64,000 bases of DNA from Hyalangium gracile (GTDB taxonomy: Bacteria; Myxococcota; Myxococcia; Myxococcales; Myxococcaceae): NCBI RefSeq assembly GCF_020103725.1, contig NZ_JAHXBG010000026.1, positions 90,610 to 154,609 on the forward strand, written 5' to 3'. Both the position numbers and the translations under genes were made by a program. Below, piece by piece: positions 11,372 through 21,077 of this stretch. Position 1 is the first letter of the stretch; each line of letters starts with the position of its first letter. The notes below the pieces were generated by a model. That model did not search any database, was not told the DNA's origin, and worked only from the letters and a program-made list of their open reading frames with translations.

Positions 11372-11389
11372 CGCCTCGGGTTGGAGGCG
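11372..11389 (-). terminator. Hairpin downstream of the FGGY/lyase/kinase operon
   Basis: CGCCTC, six-base loop, GAGGCG: a perfect 6-bp stem, 34 bases past the stop of the minus-strand histidine kinase gene. It has no U tract. Confidence 0.35.
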
Positions 11390-11422
11390 ACGGCCCCCTC
11401 CTGTCCACGACACTGGCCGGGC

Positions 11423-13273
11423 CTACGTCTCCTGCTCCAGCCCCTCCTCATCATCATCGGGCGAGGTGCGTGGCAGGATGAGCTCGAACCGGGCTCCCAG
11501 GCCGGGCCCGTCGCTGTGCGCCTCGATGCGGCCGCCGAGCGCCTGCGCGCTCAGCGCGGAGCTGTGCAGCCCGAAGCCGTGGCCCTTGGCGCGTGTGGTG
11601 AACCCGTGGGTGAACAGTTTGGGCTTCACGCTCGCGTCGAAGCCGATACCGTTGTCGCTCACGGACACCGAGGTGTAGCCCGCCTCCTGGCGCACTGTCA
11701 GCGTGATGCGCGGCTGCGGGTTGTCTGGCAGCTCTCGCACCGCGTTCTTCGCGTTGGAGATGAAGTTCACCAGGATCTGCACGATGACGTGCCGATCGTA
11801 GTACTCCGGCTGCTCTTCCCCGTACTCGCGGTGGAAGATCTGGTCGAAGTGATCTCCGATGGCGCACAGCCGGAGCGCGTCCTCCGCGAGCTCCCTCAGC
11901 AGCGCCTTCTCGCTCAGCCGGATCCGGGCCCGCGCGTAGTTCTGCTGGGTGGTGATGACGCTGGTGGCGTGATCGATCTTCGTGCCCATCGCGGCGCACT
12001 CATCCAGCAGCAGCTGCCGCTCCTCGCTCAGCCGCGCGTGGAGCTTGCCGAGGAACTCGGGCACCTGCCGGCCCCGCTCATCCTGGGTGAGGAACACGCC
12101 CAGCTCCTCGGGCGGGCGATCGAGCAGGGCGGCGGCCCGGCCCAGCGAGGCGATGGGCAGGCCCTGGATGCGCTCGCGCAGCACCGTGCTGCTCACCGTG
12201 ATGCCCGTGAGCGCGTTGCCCAGGTTGTGGAGGATGCTGTTGGCGATCTCCGCCATGCCGGCATGCCGGGCGCGGTCCAGCATCTCGCGCTGGGCGGCGT
12301 TGAGCTGCTCGGTGCGCTCGGCCACGCGCTGCTCCAGCTCCTCGTTGGCCCGCTGGAGCGCCGCCTCCGCGCGCTTGCGATCCGTGATGTCCGTGGACAC
12401 GCCGCACAGCCCCTGGATGCGCCCGTCCACCCCCCGCATGGGGAACTTCGCGGAGAGGAAGGTGTGCAGCCCGTCCCGGTACGGGATCTGCTCCTCGAAC
12501 TGGAGCGTGGCCCCCGTGGTGAGCACCCGCTGGTCGTTCTCCATCACGGCTCGGGCGATCTCGGCCGGGAGCAGGTCGGAGTCCTTCCTGCCGAGGAGCT
12601 TCGCGCGCGGCTGGCCGAAGAAGGACTCGATGCGGCCGTTGACCATCAGGTAGCGGCCGTCGCGATCCTTGATGTAGATGGCGGCCGGCGAGTGGTCGAT
12701 GAAGTCCTGCAGGTGCTGCCGGGTGGTGGAGACCTCGCGGCGGGACACTTCGTGGGCGTGGCTCTGCTCGGCCAGGTGATGGTGCACGCGCGCGTTGTCC
12801 AGGGCGACGGCGGCTTGCGCGGCGAGGATCTCGATCACGTGCAGCCGGGGGCCCTCGAAGGCCTGCGTCACCTGGGAGTGCTCCAGGTAGAGCATTCCGT
12901 GCTGCACCCCGCGGTGGGTGAGGGGCATGCACAGCACCGAGCGCAGGCCGCGCCCCCGCACCACCGGATCATCGCAGTAGGGGGGCTGTCGGTGGGCGTC
13001 CGCCAGGATGATGGGCTCCAGCGTGCGGCGCGCGCCGTGGATCACCGTGGACGGCAGCTCTCCCAGGGGGCGGTTCTCTCCCTCGCTCTGGCAGGCAATC
13101 ACCCACCCCCTGCCCTCCAGGAATCCCAGCAGCGCCCCATACGGGACCCCCGAGAACTCCTGGAGGGTGCGGAGAAGTGTGCGCTGGAGCTCCGGCAGGG
13201 AGAACTCGCTCGAGATGGCGCGGATGGCCTTGGAGAGCGAGGGGAGATCGACCGGAGGAGGAGAGGAGCTCAT
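11423..13273 (-). CDS. GAF-PAS sensor histidine kinase
   Basis: 616 residues, soluble. Residues about 20-165 are a GAF domain (RSVLCMPLTHRGVQHGMLYLE). About 170-300 is a PAS domain ending in GVSTDITDRKRAE. A coiled coil (about 300-335) leads to the H box HNLGN with candidate phospho-acceptor His349. The ATPase domain has NFISNAKNAV, SDNGIGFD and HGFTTRAKGHGFGLH. This H-box type matches the C-termini of the two large kinases in the window. It is the last gene of a three-gene minus-strand operon, starting 20 bases after the PLP-lyase stop. No response regulator is adjacent, so the output is unknown. The signal is probably cytosolic, since there are no membrane helices. Confidence 0.93.
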   Translation of the reverse strand: MSSSPPPVDLPSLSKAIRAISSEFSLPELQRTLLRTLQEFSGVPYGALLGFLEGRGWVIACQSEGENRPLGELPSTVIHGARRTLEPIILADAHRQPPYCDDPVVRGRGLRSVLCMPLTHRGVQHGMLYLEHSQVTQAFEGPRLHVIEILAAQAAVALDNARVHHHLAEQSHAHEVSRREVSTTRQHLQDFIDHSPAAIYIKDRDGRYLMVNGRIESFFGQPRAKLLGRKDSDLLPAEIARAVMENDQRVLTTGATLQFEEQIPYRDGLHTFLSAKFPMRGVDGRIQGLCGVSTDITDRKRAEAALQRANEELEQRVAERTEQLNAAQREMLDRARHAGMAEIANSILHNLGNALTGITVSSTVLRERIQGLPIASLGRAAALLDRPPEELGVFLTQDERGRQVPEFLGKLHARLSEERQLLLDECAAMGTKIDHATSVITTQQNYARARIRLSEKALLRELAEDALRLCAIGDHFDQIFHREYGEEQPEYYDRHVIVQILVNFISNAKNAVRELPDNPQPRITLTVRQEAGYTSVSVSDNGIGFDASVKPKLFTHGFTTRAKGHGFGLHSSALSAQALGGRIEAHSDGPGLGARFELILPRTSPDDDEEGLEQET

Positions 13274-13293
13274 GCGCTCTTCGAGCAGGGGGA

Positions 13294-14814
<1,521 letters not shown>

Positions 14815-14849
14815 GGCTTGCTTTCCTAATTCGGGCCGCCGCGCCTGGC

Positions 14850-16445
14850 TCAGGCTTCGCCGCGGGTCCGGTTGAGTCGTGCGTAGACGGACTTGTGGGT
14901 CTTGTAGAGGTAGAGGAACTCCCGGAACAGCTCGTCATAGAGCCCGCGGTTCCTCGTGTCGGGCTCGTAGGTTCGGGCCACGGGGACGAGCGCCGGAATC
15001 TCGTCCACCGTGAGGTGGCCCAGCGCCAGCGCCGCCTGGAAGGCCGCGCCCCGGGCGTTGGCCATCACCGGCTCGTCCACCTGCTGGATGGTGCGGCCCA
15101 GGATGTCCGCGTAGATCTGGCACCACAGCCTGGAGCGCGCCCCGCCGCCGATGATGCGGATGGACTCCAGCTTCCGGCCGACGAACTGCTCCACGTAGCC
15201 GAGCAGCCACCGGGAGTTGTAGGCCACGCCCTCCAGCACCGCGCGCACCAGGTGCCCGCGGGTCGTCTGGAGCGACTGGTTGAAGAACCCGCCGCGCGCC
15301 AGCCTGTCCTCCACCGGCGAGCGCTCGCCGTTGAGCCACGGCAGGAAGATGAGCCGGTCGCTGCCGGCGGGGACGCGCTCTGCGGCCCGCTCGAAGCTCG
15401 CGTAGATCTCCTGGGAGGAGGCGGGGGCGACGTTGGGAGGGCTCTCGTGGAGCAGGTTCTTGAGGGTGACCAGGCAGATGCCAGCGGACTCCTGCTCGTT
15501 CACCAGCAGGTAGCGGCCCGGCAGCCCGGAGGGCAGGGTGCCCATCTGGTGCAGCAGATCCGCCTTCTTGTAGGGCACGTGGCAGCTCAGCCACGAGGAG
15601 GTGCCGACGCACAGGTGGGGCTCGAAGTCCCGCACGGCGCCCGAGCCCACGGCGGCCGCGAGGATGTCCGGCATGCCGCTCACCACCTGGACGTGCTCGC
15701 CCAGCCCCAGGTCGCGCACGGCCCGGGGGCTCAGCGGGCCAATCACCGAGGCGGCGGGCACCAGGTCCGGCAGCTTCTCGCGGTGCATCCCCGTCATCTT
15801 CAGCAGGCGCTCGTCGTAGCTGATCTTGCTCACCGCCCGGTTGTCCGTCACCCAGTGCAGGGCGATGGAGTCGTACGAGGCGGTGAAGCGGCCCGACAGG
15901 CGCAGGTTGAGCCAGTCCTTCGGCTCGAGGAACTTGTAGGCGTGGCGGTACACCTCCGGGCGCTCGTGCTGGAGGAAGAGGATGTGCCCCAGCGGATCCT
16001 TGCCGGAGATGCTGGGCGCGCCGCCCGTGAGGCGCACCCAGTGCATCAGCTTGCCCAGCCCGTAGCCCTCGATGGAGACGAAGCCCTGGGTGAGCCGCCG
16101 GATGTGGCTGGCCCCGCGCGAGTCCATCCAGAGGATGGCGGGGTGCAGGGGCTGCCCCTGCTCGTCCACGGCCACGGTGCCGGACCACTGCGAGCTGACG
16201 TTGACGCCGACGATGTCTCGCGGCTGGACGACGCCCTGCTCGAGCAGCCGCCGCGTGGCCCGGATGATGGCGGACCACCAGCTCTCGGGATCCTGCTCGG
16301 CGCCCCCCTCGGGGAGCAGGGCGAGCGGGATCGGCTCCTCATCCCCCGCCAGGATGGCGCCTCGGATGGTGATGAGGGCCAGCTTGACGGCCGAGGTCCC
16401 CAGATCGATTGACAGGATGGATGGGTTGCCGGCGGTTGACACCAT
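14850..16445 (-). CDS. FGGY-family carbohydrate kinase (xylulokinase-like)
   Basis: 531 residues. The start ATG at 16445 has GAGGGA just upstream and precedes the family N-terminus [14 protein letters not shown]. The FGGY fold is clear: VSSQWSG and ILWMDSRG in the first domain, [14 protein letters not shown] and VGTSSW in the hinge, and the C-terminal signature [18 protein letters not shown] followed by [16 protein letters not shown]. It should phosphorylate a sugar or polyol with ATP in the cytoplasm. Xylulose is the commonest substrate for this subgroup, but specificity cannot be read. It is first in an operon with the S1P-lyase-like and histidine kinase genes. No isomerase or sugar transporter is adjacent. 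Confidence 0.9.
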   Translation of the reverse strand: MVSTAGNPSILSIDLGTSAVKLALITIRGAILAGDEEPIPLALLPEGGAEQDPESWWSAIIRATRRLLEQGVVQPRDIVGVNVSSQWSGTVAVDEQGQPLHPAILWMDSRGASHIRRLTQGFVSIEGYGLGKLMHWVRLTGGAPSISGKDPLGHILFLQHERPEVYRHAYKFLEPKDWLNLRLSGRFTASYDSIALHWVTDNRAVSKISYDERLLKMTGMHREKLPDLVPAASVIGPLSPRAVRDLGLGEHVQVVSGMPDILAAAVGSGAVRDFEPHLCVGTSSWLSCHVPYKKADLLHQMGTLPSGLPGRYLLVNEQESAGICLVTLKNLLHESPPNVAPASSQEIYASFERAAERVPAGSDRLIFLPWLNGERSPVEDRLARGGFFNQSLQTTRGHLVRAVLEGVAYNSRWLLGYVEQFVGRKLESIRIIGGGARSRLWCQIYADILGRTIQQVDEPVMANARGAAFQAALALGHLTVDEIPALVPVARTYEPDTRNRGLYDELFREFLYLYKTHKSVYARLNRTRGEA

Positions 16446-16552
16446 GTCCCTCGTAGCCGGTGGCGCGTGGGAGAGGCCACGGCCGCCGCAATCTACGAGT
16501 CGCGGGGCGCGCAAGCTACCGGGAAGGGCTTTCCCTGAGGGGATCCCCGCCA

Positions 16553-16580
16553 GGGAGCGTCGCCGCGTGGAGACGCTCCC
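16553..16580. other. Hairpin between LVIVD and FGGY genes
   Basis: GGGAGCGTC, ten-base loop, GACGCTCCC: a perfect 9-bp stem. It lies upstream of the FGGY kinase start and downstream of the LVIVD gene (both minus strand), so it may be a terminator or attenuator. Confidence 0.45.
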
Positions 16581-16602
16581 CGGCCGGGCCGGGCCACCGG
16601 GT

Positions 16603-16616
16603 GGGGGCTGGCCCCC
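16603..16616 (-). terminator. GC hairpin just after the LVIVD gene
   Basis: GGGGG, CTGG, CCCCC, seven bases past the stop at 16623. Strong stem, no U tract. Confidence 0.35.
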
Positions 16617-16622
16617 GGCCTG

Positions 16623-18344
16623 CTACGGCTCGCGGAAGATCATCAGGCCGCGCGACGTGTCCACCACGTAGACATAGCCATCACCGGGCACGCGCATGCC
16701 GATGGCGCCGATGTAGAGGCCGCCGCTCAGGCCCAGGTCCCCGTCCCGGTACGTGTTGGCGTAGGCGATCTCCTTGATCTGGGTGGGGTTGGACACGTCC
16801 AGCACGCGCACGCCCTCGGCGTACCAGGCCACGTACAGCCGCTTGCCCTTGAGGATCATGTTGTGGATGGAGGTCTGCGGCCGCATCGCGTACTCGCCGA
16901 TCTTCACGATGCGGGCCGGGTCGCTGACGTCCAGCACGCGCAGGTGGGCGTTGTTGGCCTCGCCGCCCTCGAAGGCGAGGGTCTTCCCCGCGAAGGTGCC
17001 CACGGCGTTGGCGTGGGTGGGGTTGTAGATGTGCGTGTCATACGTGTACGAGCCGAGCGGCTGGGGGTTGGCCCCGTCCGTCACGTCCACCACGTAGAAC
17101 CCCTGGCCCATCTGGTTGATGTAGAGCCGGTTCTGGTACGCGAACGCGTCGTGCGGGTAGCCGAGCCCGTTGTTGTCCGTGGGCACCGTGTAGCGGTTGA
17201 GCAGCACCGGCTCCAACGGGTTGCTCACGTCGAAGATGAGCACCTGGTTGGCGCCCGCGGCCTGGGCGTACATCCGGTCCCCATCGATATAGATGGTGTG
17301 CACGTCGAAGGTGTCGCCCGGCACGCTGCGCACCAGCTGCGGATCGGCGGGGTTGGTGATGTCGTAGACGATGACGCCGTGCTTGCCGCTGCCCACGTAG
17401 AGGGCGTTGCCCTTGGCCCACACGGAGTTCCAGTAGGTGTCACCCGCCAGCGTCACCTGCTTCTTGAAGACGGGATGCGCCGGGTCGCTGACGTCGAAGA
17501 CGGTGAGGCCGCCATTGGGGATGCGGGTCCCCAGGTTGATGGACACCACGTAGGCGTGCTGCTTGATGACGTAGACGTCCACGGGGAAGCCCAGGCTCAC
17601 CGCGGTCTCCGAGACGAGCTCGATGCCCGAGAGCTCCGGCTCCTGGACGCGCTGCAGGCGCGAGGCATCGAAGGTGCCATGCGAGCGCCGTGCCCCATCG
17701 TTGACGCACTGCTGGTAGCACCCGGTGAAGTTCTGCGCGTTCTGGGCCTGGCACCCCATGAAGACCTGGAGCGTGCTGCCGCCGTCCGTCAGGGTGCGCT
17801 TGCCGGCCACATAGAAGGTCTGGCCGTCCACCTGCTTCTGGATCACGGGCAGGCTGTTGACGTACTCGGGCCCGCCCGAGCTCGAGACCTGGAAGGCCTG
17901 GTAGCCGAAGCCGAAGAAGGTGGTGGCGGTGCTCGAGCGCGTGCGCGCGCCGTAGATGCCATCCGGTGACACCTGCGAGAGCGTGTTCCGGTTGCAGGCC
18001 GACAGATCGAACGCCTCCCTGCTGCCGCAGGGGATGGGGGTGCCCGCGTCATCCGTGAAGCGGCTGAGGCAGGGGGCCAGGTGGCCGGTGTCGATGTGGT
18101 CGCCAAGCTCCTGCAGGGGGACGTAGTTGCCGTCCCACTCGTAGCCCCCATCCGGGATGCCCGAGTCGGGGATGCCCGAGTCGGGGATGCCCGAGTCGGG
18201 GATACCGGAGTCCGGGAGTCCGGAGTCCGGGAGTCCGGAGTCAGGGGTTCCGGGATCGGGTATCTCCTGAGGGTCGTCCTTGCAGCCCAGCCCCAGGGCG
18301 GACATGAGCAGGACGGCGAGTGCAAATCTGAGCGGCTTCATCAT
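16623..18344 (-). CDS. LVIVD-repeat beta-propeller lipoprotein
   Basis: 573 residues from the ATG at 18344 (a second ATG follows directly). The signal peptide ends in a lipobox LGLGC. After it comes a low-complexity linker of repeated PDSGI/PDSGL pentapeptides, then about 130 residues with paired cysteines, then propeller blades with recurrent units such as GLTVFDVSDPAHPV, GVIVYDITNPADPQL, VLIFDVSNPLEPV and LRVLDVSDPARI, which define the LVIVD family. The C-terminal blade reads VYVVDTSRGLMIFREP. The protein is probably on the cell surface with a binding role. Enzyme function is not indicated. The long linker likely lifts the propeller off the membrane. Confidence 0.9.
   Translation of the reverse strand: MMKPLRFALAVLLMSALGLGCKDDPQEIPDPGTPDSGLPDSGLPDSGIPDSGIPDSGIPDSGIPDGGYEWDGNYVPLQELGDHIDTGHLAPCLSRFTDDAGTPIPCGSREAFDLSACNRNTLSQVSPDGIYGARTRSSTATTFFGFGYQAFQVSSSGGPEYVNSLPVIQKQVDGQTFYVAGKRTLTDGGSTLQVFMGCQAQNAQNFTGCYQQCVNDGARRSHGTFDASRLQRVQEPELSGIELVSETAVSLGFPVDVYVIKQHAYVVSINLGTRIPNGGLTVFDVSDPAHPVFKKQVTLAGDTYWNSVWAKGNALYVGSGKHGVIVYDITNPADPQLVRSVPGDTFDVHTIYIDGDRMYAQAAGANQVLIFDVSNPLEPVLLNRYTVPTDNNGLGYPHDAFAYQNRLYINQMGQGFYVVDVTDGANPQPLGSYTYDTHIYNPTHANAVGTFAGKTLAFEGGEANNAHLRVLDVSDPARIVKIGEYAMRPQTSIHNMILKGKRLYVAWYAEGVRVLDVSNPTQIKEIAYANTYRDGDLGLSGGLYIGAIGMRVPGDGYVYVVDTSRGLMIFREP
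18153..18252 (-). repeat. 15-bp tandem repeat coding the PDSG(I/L) linker
   Basis: About six and a half copies of a 15-base unit (plus-strand form GGGATGCCCGAGTCG with variants) within the LVIVD lipoprotein gene. Three copies are identical or nearly so, so slippage could change linker length in frame by five residues per unit. Confidence 0.9.
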
Positions 18345-18484
18345 GGTGTGGGCGTTCCCTCGTAGGCGGGAGCTCCGGCCAGGTCCCGCGATCGCGTTCA
18401 TGCAAGAGGCAAGTGAACGACCAGGGGCAGTGAACATATCGACTTCTTTTTCCCCGAGGCGATCGGGTGTAGGTGCTGGCCGCG

Positions 18485-19933
18485 ATGGCCTCCGCCTCCC
18501 ACCGCGTCCGCACCCTTCCGGCGCTCCTGAGCCTCCTCCTCCATGCCGTGGTGGCGGTGCTCGTGCTGCGAGCCCTGCCTCAGGGGTTCTCCGGCGGCCA
18601 CCTGCGCTTCTGGTCCAACACGGCCATCCCCGTGCTGATGGGGCTCGTCAGTGTCCTGGGGCTGGTGGGCTTCCGCAGGCCCACGCTCTTCACCGGCATC
18701 CTCTGGAGCCTCGCCGGGCTGTGGCTGGCGGGGGGCGTCGTGGCCAGCCTCCTCTTTCCCCGGAGCCTGCCGCTGGCCTGGCTGGGGGGTGTGGGGGGGG
18801 CGGTCGTCCTGGGGGGGCTGGCGCGGCTGGCGTGGCGTCACTCGTGGCTTCGGGTGGGAGGGCTGCTCCTGCTCGGTGTGGTGCCCGGCGCCATCCTGAG
18901 CCTGGCGCAGCGCGCTCCGGCCTCGTCCACGCGCCCGCTCAACGCGGATATCCCGGTGGTGATGGAGGGCGGCTGGGCGGGTGGGGGGCCTACATGGAAG
19001 AGCTCCAACGGAAGGGTGAGCACCTCGCTCGATGAGGCCCGGGTCCGGGTCGAGTGCGGCGGGCTGGTGCTCCAGGTGCATCCGCTGCTGACCTTCATCA
19101 GCCGCTCCCCGGACCGGTTCTGGAGCAACCTGGCGCCTCGGAAGACGAACGAGGTGCGGCGCCGGCTCACCGGCATCCAGTGGACGGCCCAGAGCGTCCA
19201 GGCCGTGTTCCGGGACGATGGCGTCTCGACGCTCCAGCTCCTCGATCGGGGGGACTCGGTCGAGCTCGAGGCGTTCTCCCTGCTGCGCGCGTCCGTCTTC
19301 TCCCACCTCAACAGCTACCTCGCCTTCGAGATCGAGGCGCGGCCAGGGCTGGCGCTGGAGTTCTCGGCGGCGCCGGGCCAGCCGGTGGAGATCCTCCCCT
19401 CGCAGTACCCGGTGGGGCTGCCCGTGCGGGCGGCGTACCTCACCTCGGACCAGGTGCTTCGCATCGTCGAGGCCTCCACGGGCGAGAAAGGGCCCTTCCG
19501 GACGCTGCGGGAGGGAAGGCTGGAGGCAGAGGGGGCCCTGGCGCTCACGATCCATGACTCAGGTGGGCCCGCGTGCCGCATCGAGCTGCTGGACTGGGCC
19601 GCGCAGGCGAGCACCGCGCTCTCGCCCACCGCGGGGTGGGGGCTTCCCCAGAACGCCATCGAGTTCCACCGGACCCGGACGGACGCCACGGCCCCGGCGG
19701 AGGTGTTCCTGACGCTGGCGGGCACGTCCCTGGGGCGGGGATGGGACACGGTAGGACACGCCCCGGGCACCTATCGCAACCGCATGAGGATCCACTCCCT
19801 CCGCGGCGAGGCGGGCGGTGGGCCTCACGGCGTGGGGCTGTCCCCTCTCCAGGAGGGCCCGCCGATGCTGCCTCACGCGGTGGAGCCTCGCTCGTCTCCC
19901 CAGGACGCGGGGAGCCCGGCTCCGCCTCACTGA
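18485..19933 (+). CDS. Hypothetical membrane protein with large C-terminal domain
   Basis: 482 residues from ATG 18485 (a GTG at 18473 would add four). Four hydrophobic helices lie within the first 150 residues. The remaining ~330 residues form an extracytoplasmic or cytoplasmic beta-rich domain without a motif I know. The extreme C-terminus is Pro/Ser/His-rich. It is divergent from the LVIVD lipoprotein gene and convergent with the coiled-coil lipoprotein gene that ends 9 bases away. Confidence 0.78.
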   Translation: MASASHRVRTLPALLSLLLHAVVAVLVLRALPQGFSGGHLRFWSNTAIPVLMGLVSVLGLVGFRRPTLFTGILWSLAGLWLAGGVVASLLFPRSLPLAWLGGVGGAVVLGGLARLAWRHSWLRVGGLLLLGVVPGAILSLAQRAPASSTRPLNADIPVVMEGGWAGGGPTWKSSNGRVSTSLDEARVRVECGGLVLQVHPLLTFISRSPDRFWSNLAPRKTNEVRRRLTGIQWTAQSVQAVFRDDGVSTLQLLDRGDSVELEAFSLLRASVFSHLNSYLAFEIEARPGLALEFSAAPGQPVEILPSQYPVGLPVRAAYLTSDQVLRIVEASTGEKGPFRTLREGRLEAEGALALTIHDSGGPACRIELLDWAAQASTALSPTAGWGLPQNAIEFHRTRTDATAPAEVFLTLAGTSLGRGWDTVGHAPGTYRNRMRIHSLRGEAGGGPHGVGLSPLQEGPPMLPHAVEPRSSPQDAGSPAPPH

Positions 19934-19942
19934 GGGCGGCGG

Positions 19943-20875
19943 TCAGCCCTTCTTGGCCTTGGCGGCGCTGGCGGCCTTCTTCTTCTCGCGGGCCGCCTTG
20001 GCCTGCTCCAGCTTCGCCACCGTCTTCTGGAGCGAGTCCGCCTTGGTGCCACAGCTGGAGGCGACGGCCTTGGGCGTGGTGGTCTGGCCCTCCACCTGGA
20101 TGGGGCTCTTCTCGAGCTCGGGCGCCTTGGCGATCAGCTGCTTCGCGGTGTCGCCGCAGCGCTGGAAGCGGGCGCGTGCGTCCGTGTAGAGCGTGAGCTG
20201 CTTGTCGGGATCCTTCTCCGCCTTCGCCTGCTTCACCAGCGCCTCGGCCTCCTGGCGGGCGGTGGCCGGTCCGGAGACGAAGTCGAGCACCTGCTGCACG
20301 CTCCGGGCCTTGGCCGCGGCCTGCTCCAGCCGCTGCTCGGTGCGGCGCGCGGAGGCGCCGTAGTCGTCGCTCTTCGCCTCGAGCGACTTGCCCTCCTTCA
20401 GTCGCTCGCGGGTGCGGTCCACCGCCTTGAGGACGGCCTCGGTCTGCGGACGGGTGACGTCCTTGCCCTCGAGCGCCTCGAGCGTGGTGGTGACCTCTGC
20501 CATGGCCTGCATGAGGCGGTCGCGCTGCCTCTCCACGGCCGCGTCGAGATCCTTCTGTGCCTTCTCCGCGCGGGTCGGCGCGAGGCGGGCCTGGAGCTCG
20601 GAGAGGCGTGACTGGAGCATCTCCCCCTCGGGAGACAGCCCGATGTCGGGATGGGAGAGCAGCTCCTGGGCTTCCTTCAGCTTCTCCTCGGCCCCCGCCG
20701 CGTCCAGCTTGCTCAGATCCCGCTCGGCTCCATCGAGCAGGGGGGCGGCCTCATCGGACAGCTTCTCGCCGTGACGGGTGCGCTCCTTCAGGCTCTTGGG
20801 GCCGCAGGCGGCCAGGAGCACTCCCAGCAGGAGCGGGGCCAGCCAGGAGGGGAACGGGGAGTAGGCGGTGCGCAT
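19943..20875 (-). CDS. Coiled-coil lipoprotein
   Basis: 310 residues. The start is ATG 20875, with AAGGAG five bases upstream. The lipobox LLAAC puts the lipidated residue at Cys24. The mature part is almost entirely charged alpha-helix with heptad-like spacing (EQRLEQAAAKARSVQQVLDF), and the C-terminus is Lys/Ala-rich (AAREKKKAASAAKAKKG). It resembles envelope tethers or murein-associated lipoproteins. No enzyme domain is seen. The promoter region is shared with the divergent glucoamylase gene. Confidence 0.82.
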   Translation of the reverse strand: MRTAYSPFPSWLAPLLLGVLLAACGPKSLKERTRHGEKLSDEAAPLLDGAERDLSKLDAAGAEEKLKEAQELLSHPDIGLSPEGEMLQSRLSELQARLAPTRAEKAQKDLDAAVERQRDRLMQAMAEVTTTLEALEGKDVTRPQTEAVLKAVDRTRERLKEGKSLEAKSDDYGASARRTEQRLEQAAAKARSVQQVLDFVSGPATARQEAEALVKQAKAEKDPDKQLTLYTDARARFQRCGDTAKQLIAKAPELEKSPIQVEGQTTTPKAVASSCGTKADSLQKTVAKLEQAKAAREKKKAASAAKAKKG

Positions 20876-21077
20876 GGAGCTCCTTGGGCTCGGCGGACGG
20901 GGCTGCGAGGAGGTACCGCGGTCAGCATAGGCGCTCTCGGTCGGGCAGGGCATGTGCCGTACCCAACGTCTGTGTCCGTGGCTCTGTCCACCACCCGGAT
21001 GCTGCCCTCGCGTCCTTCTTGCTGCCACCGAGCCGCGTGCCCTCCCTTGCCGCCGATCTGACTCGCAGGAGGCACGC

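Larger units (their letters stand above)
10779..11422. other. 644-base region without a convincing gene
   Basis: Open frames exist on both strands (for example 142 codons at 10889-11317), but none shows domain-like order, a ribosome site or the strong GC third-position bias of neighbouring genes. It lies between convergent genes. It holds a 21-base dyad at 10918-10938 and a hairpin at 11372-11389. Confidence 0.6.

Noticed and set aside
10785..11408. 207-codon minus-strand open frame in the same gap
   Set aside because: Arg/Pro-rich shadow composition and no domain-like pattern.
18153..18252. CRISPR-like repeat array
   Set aside because: The units are contiguous without spacers and lie in frame within a lipoprotein gene.
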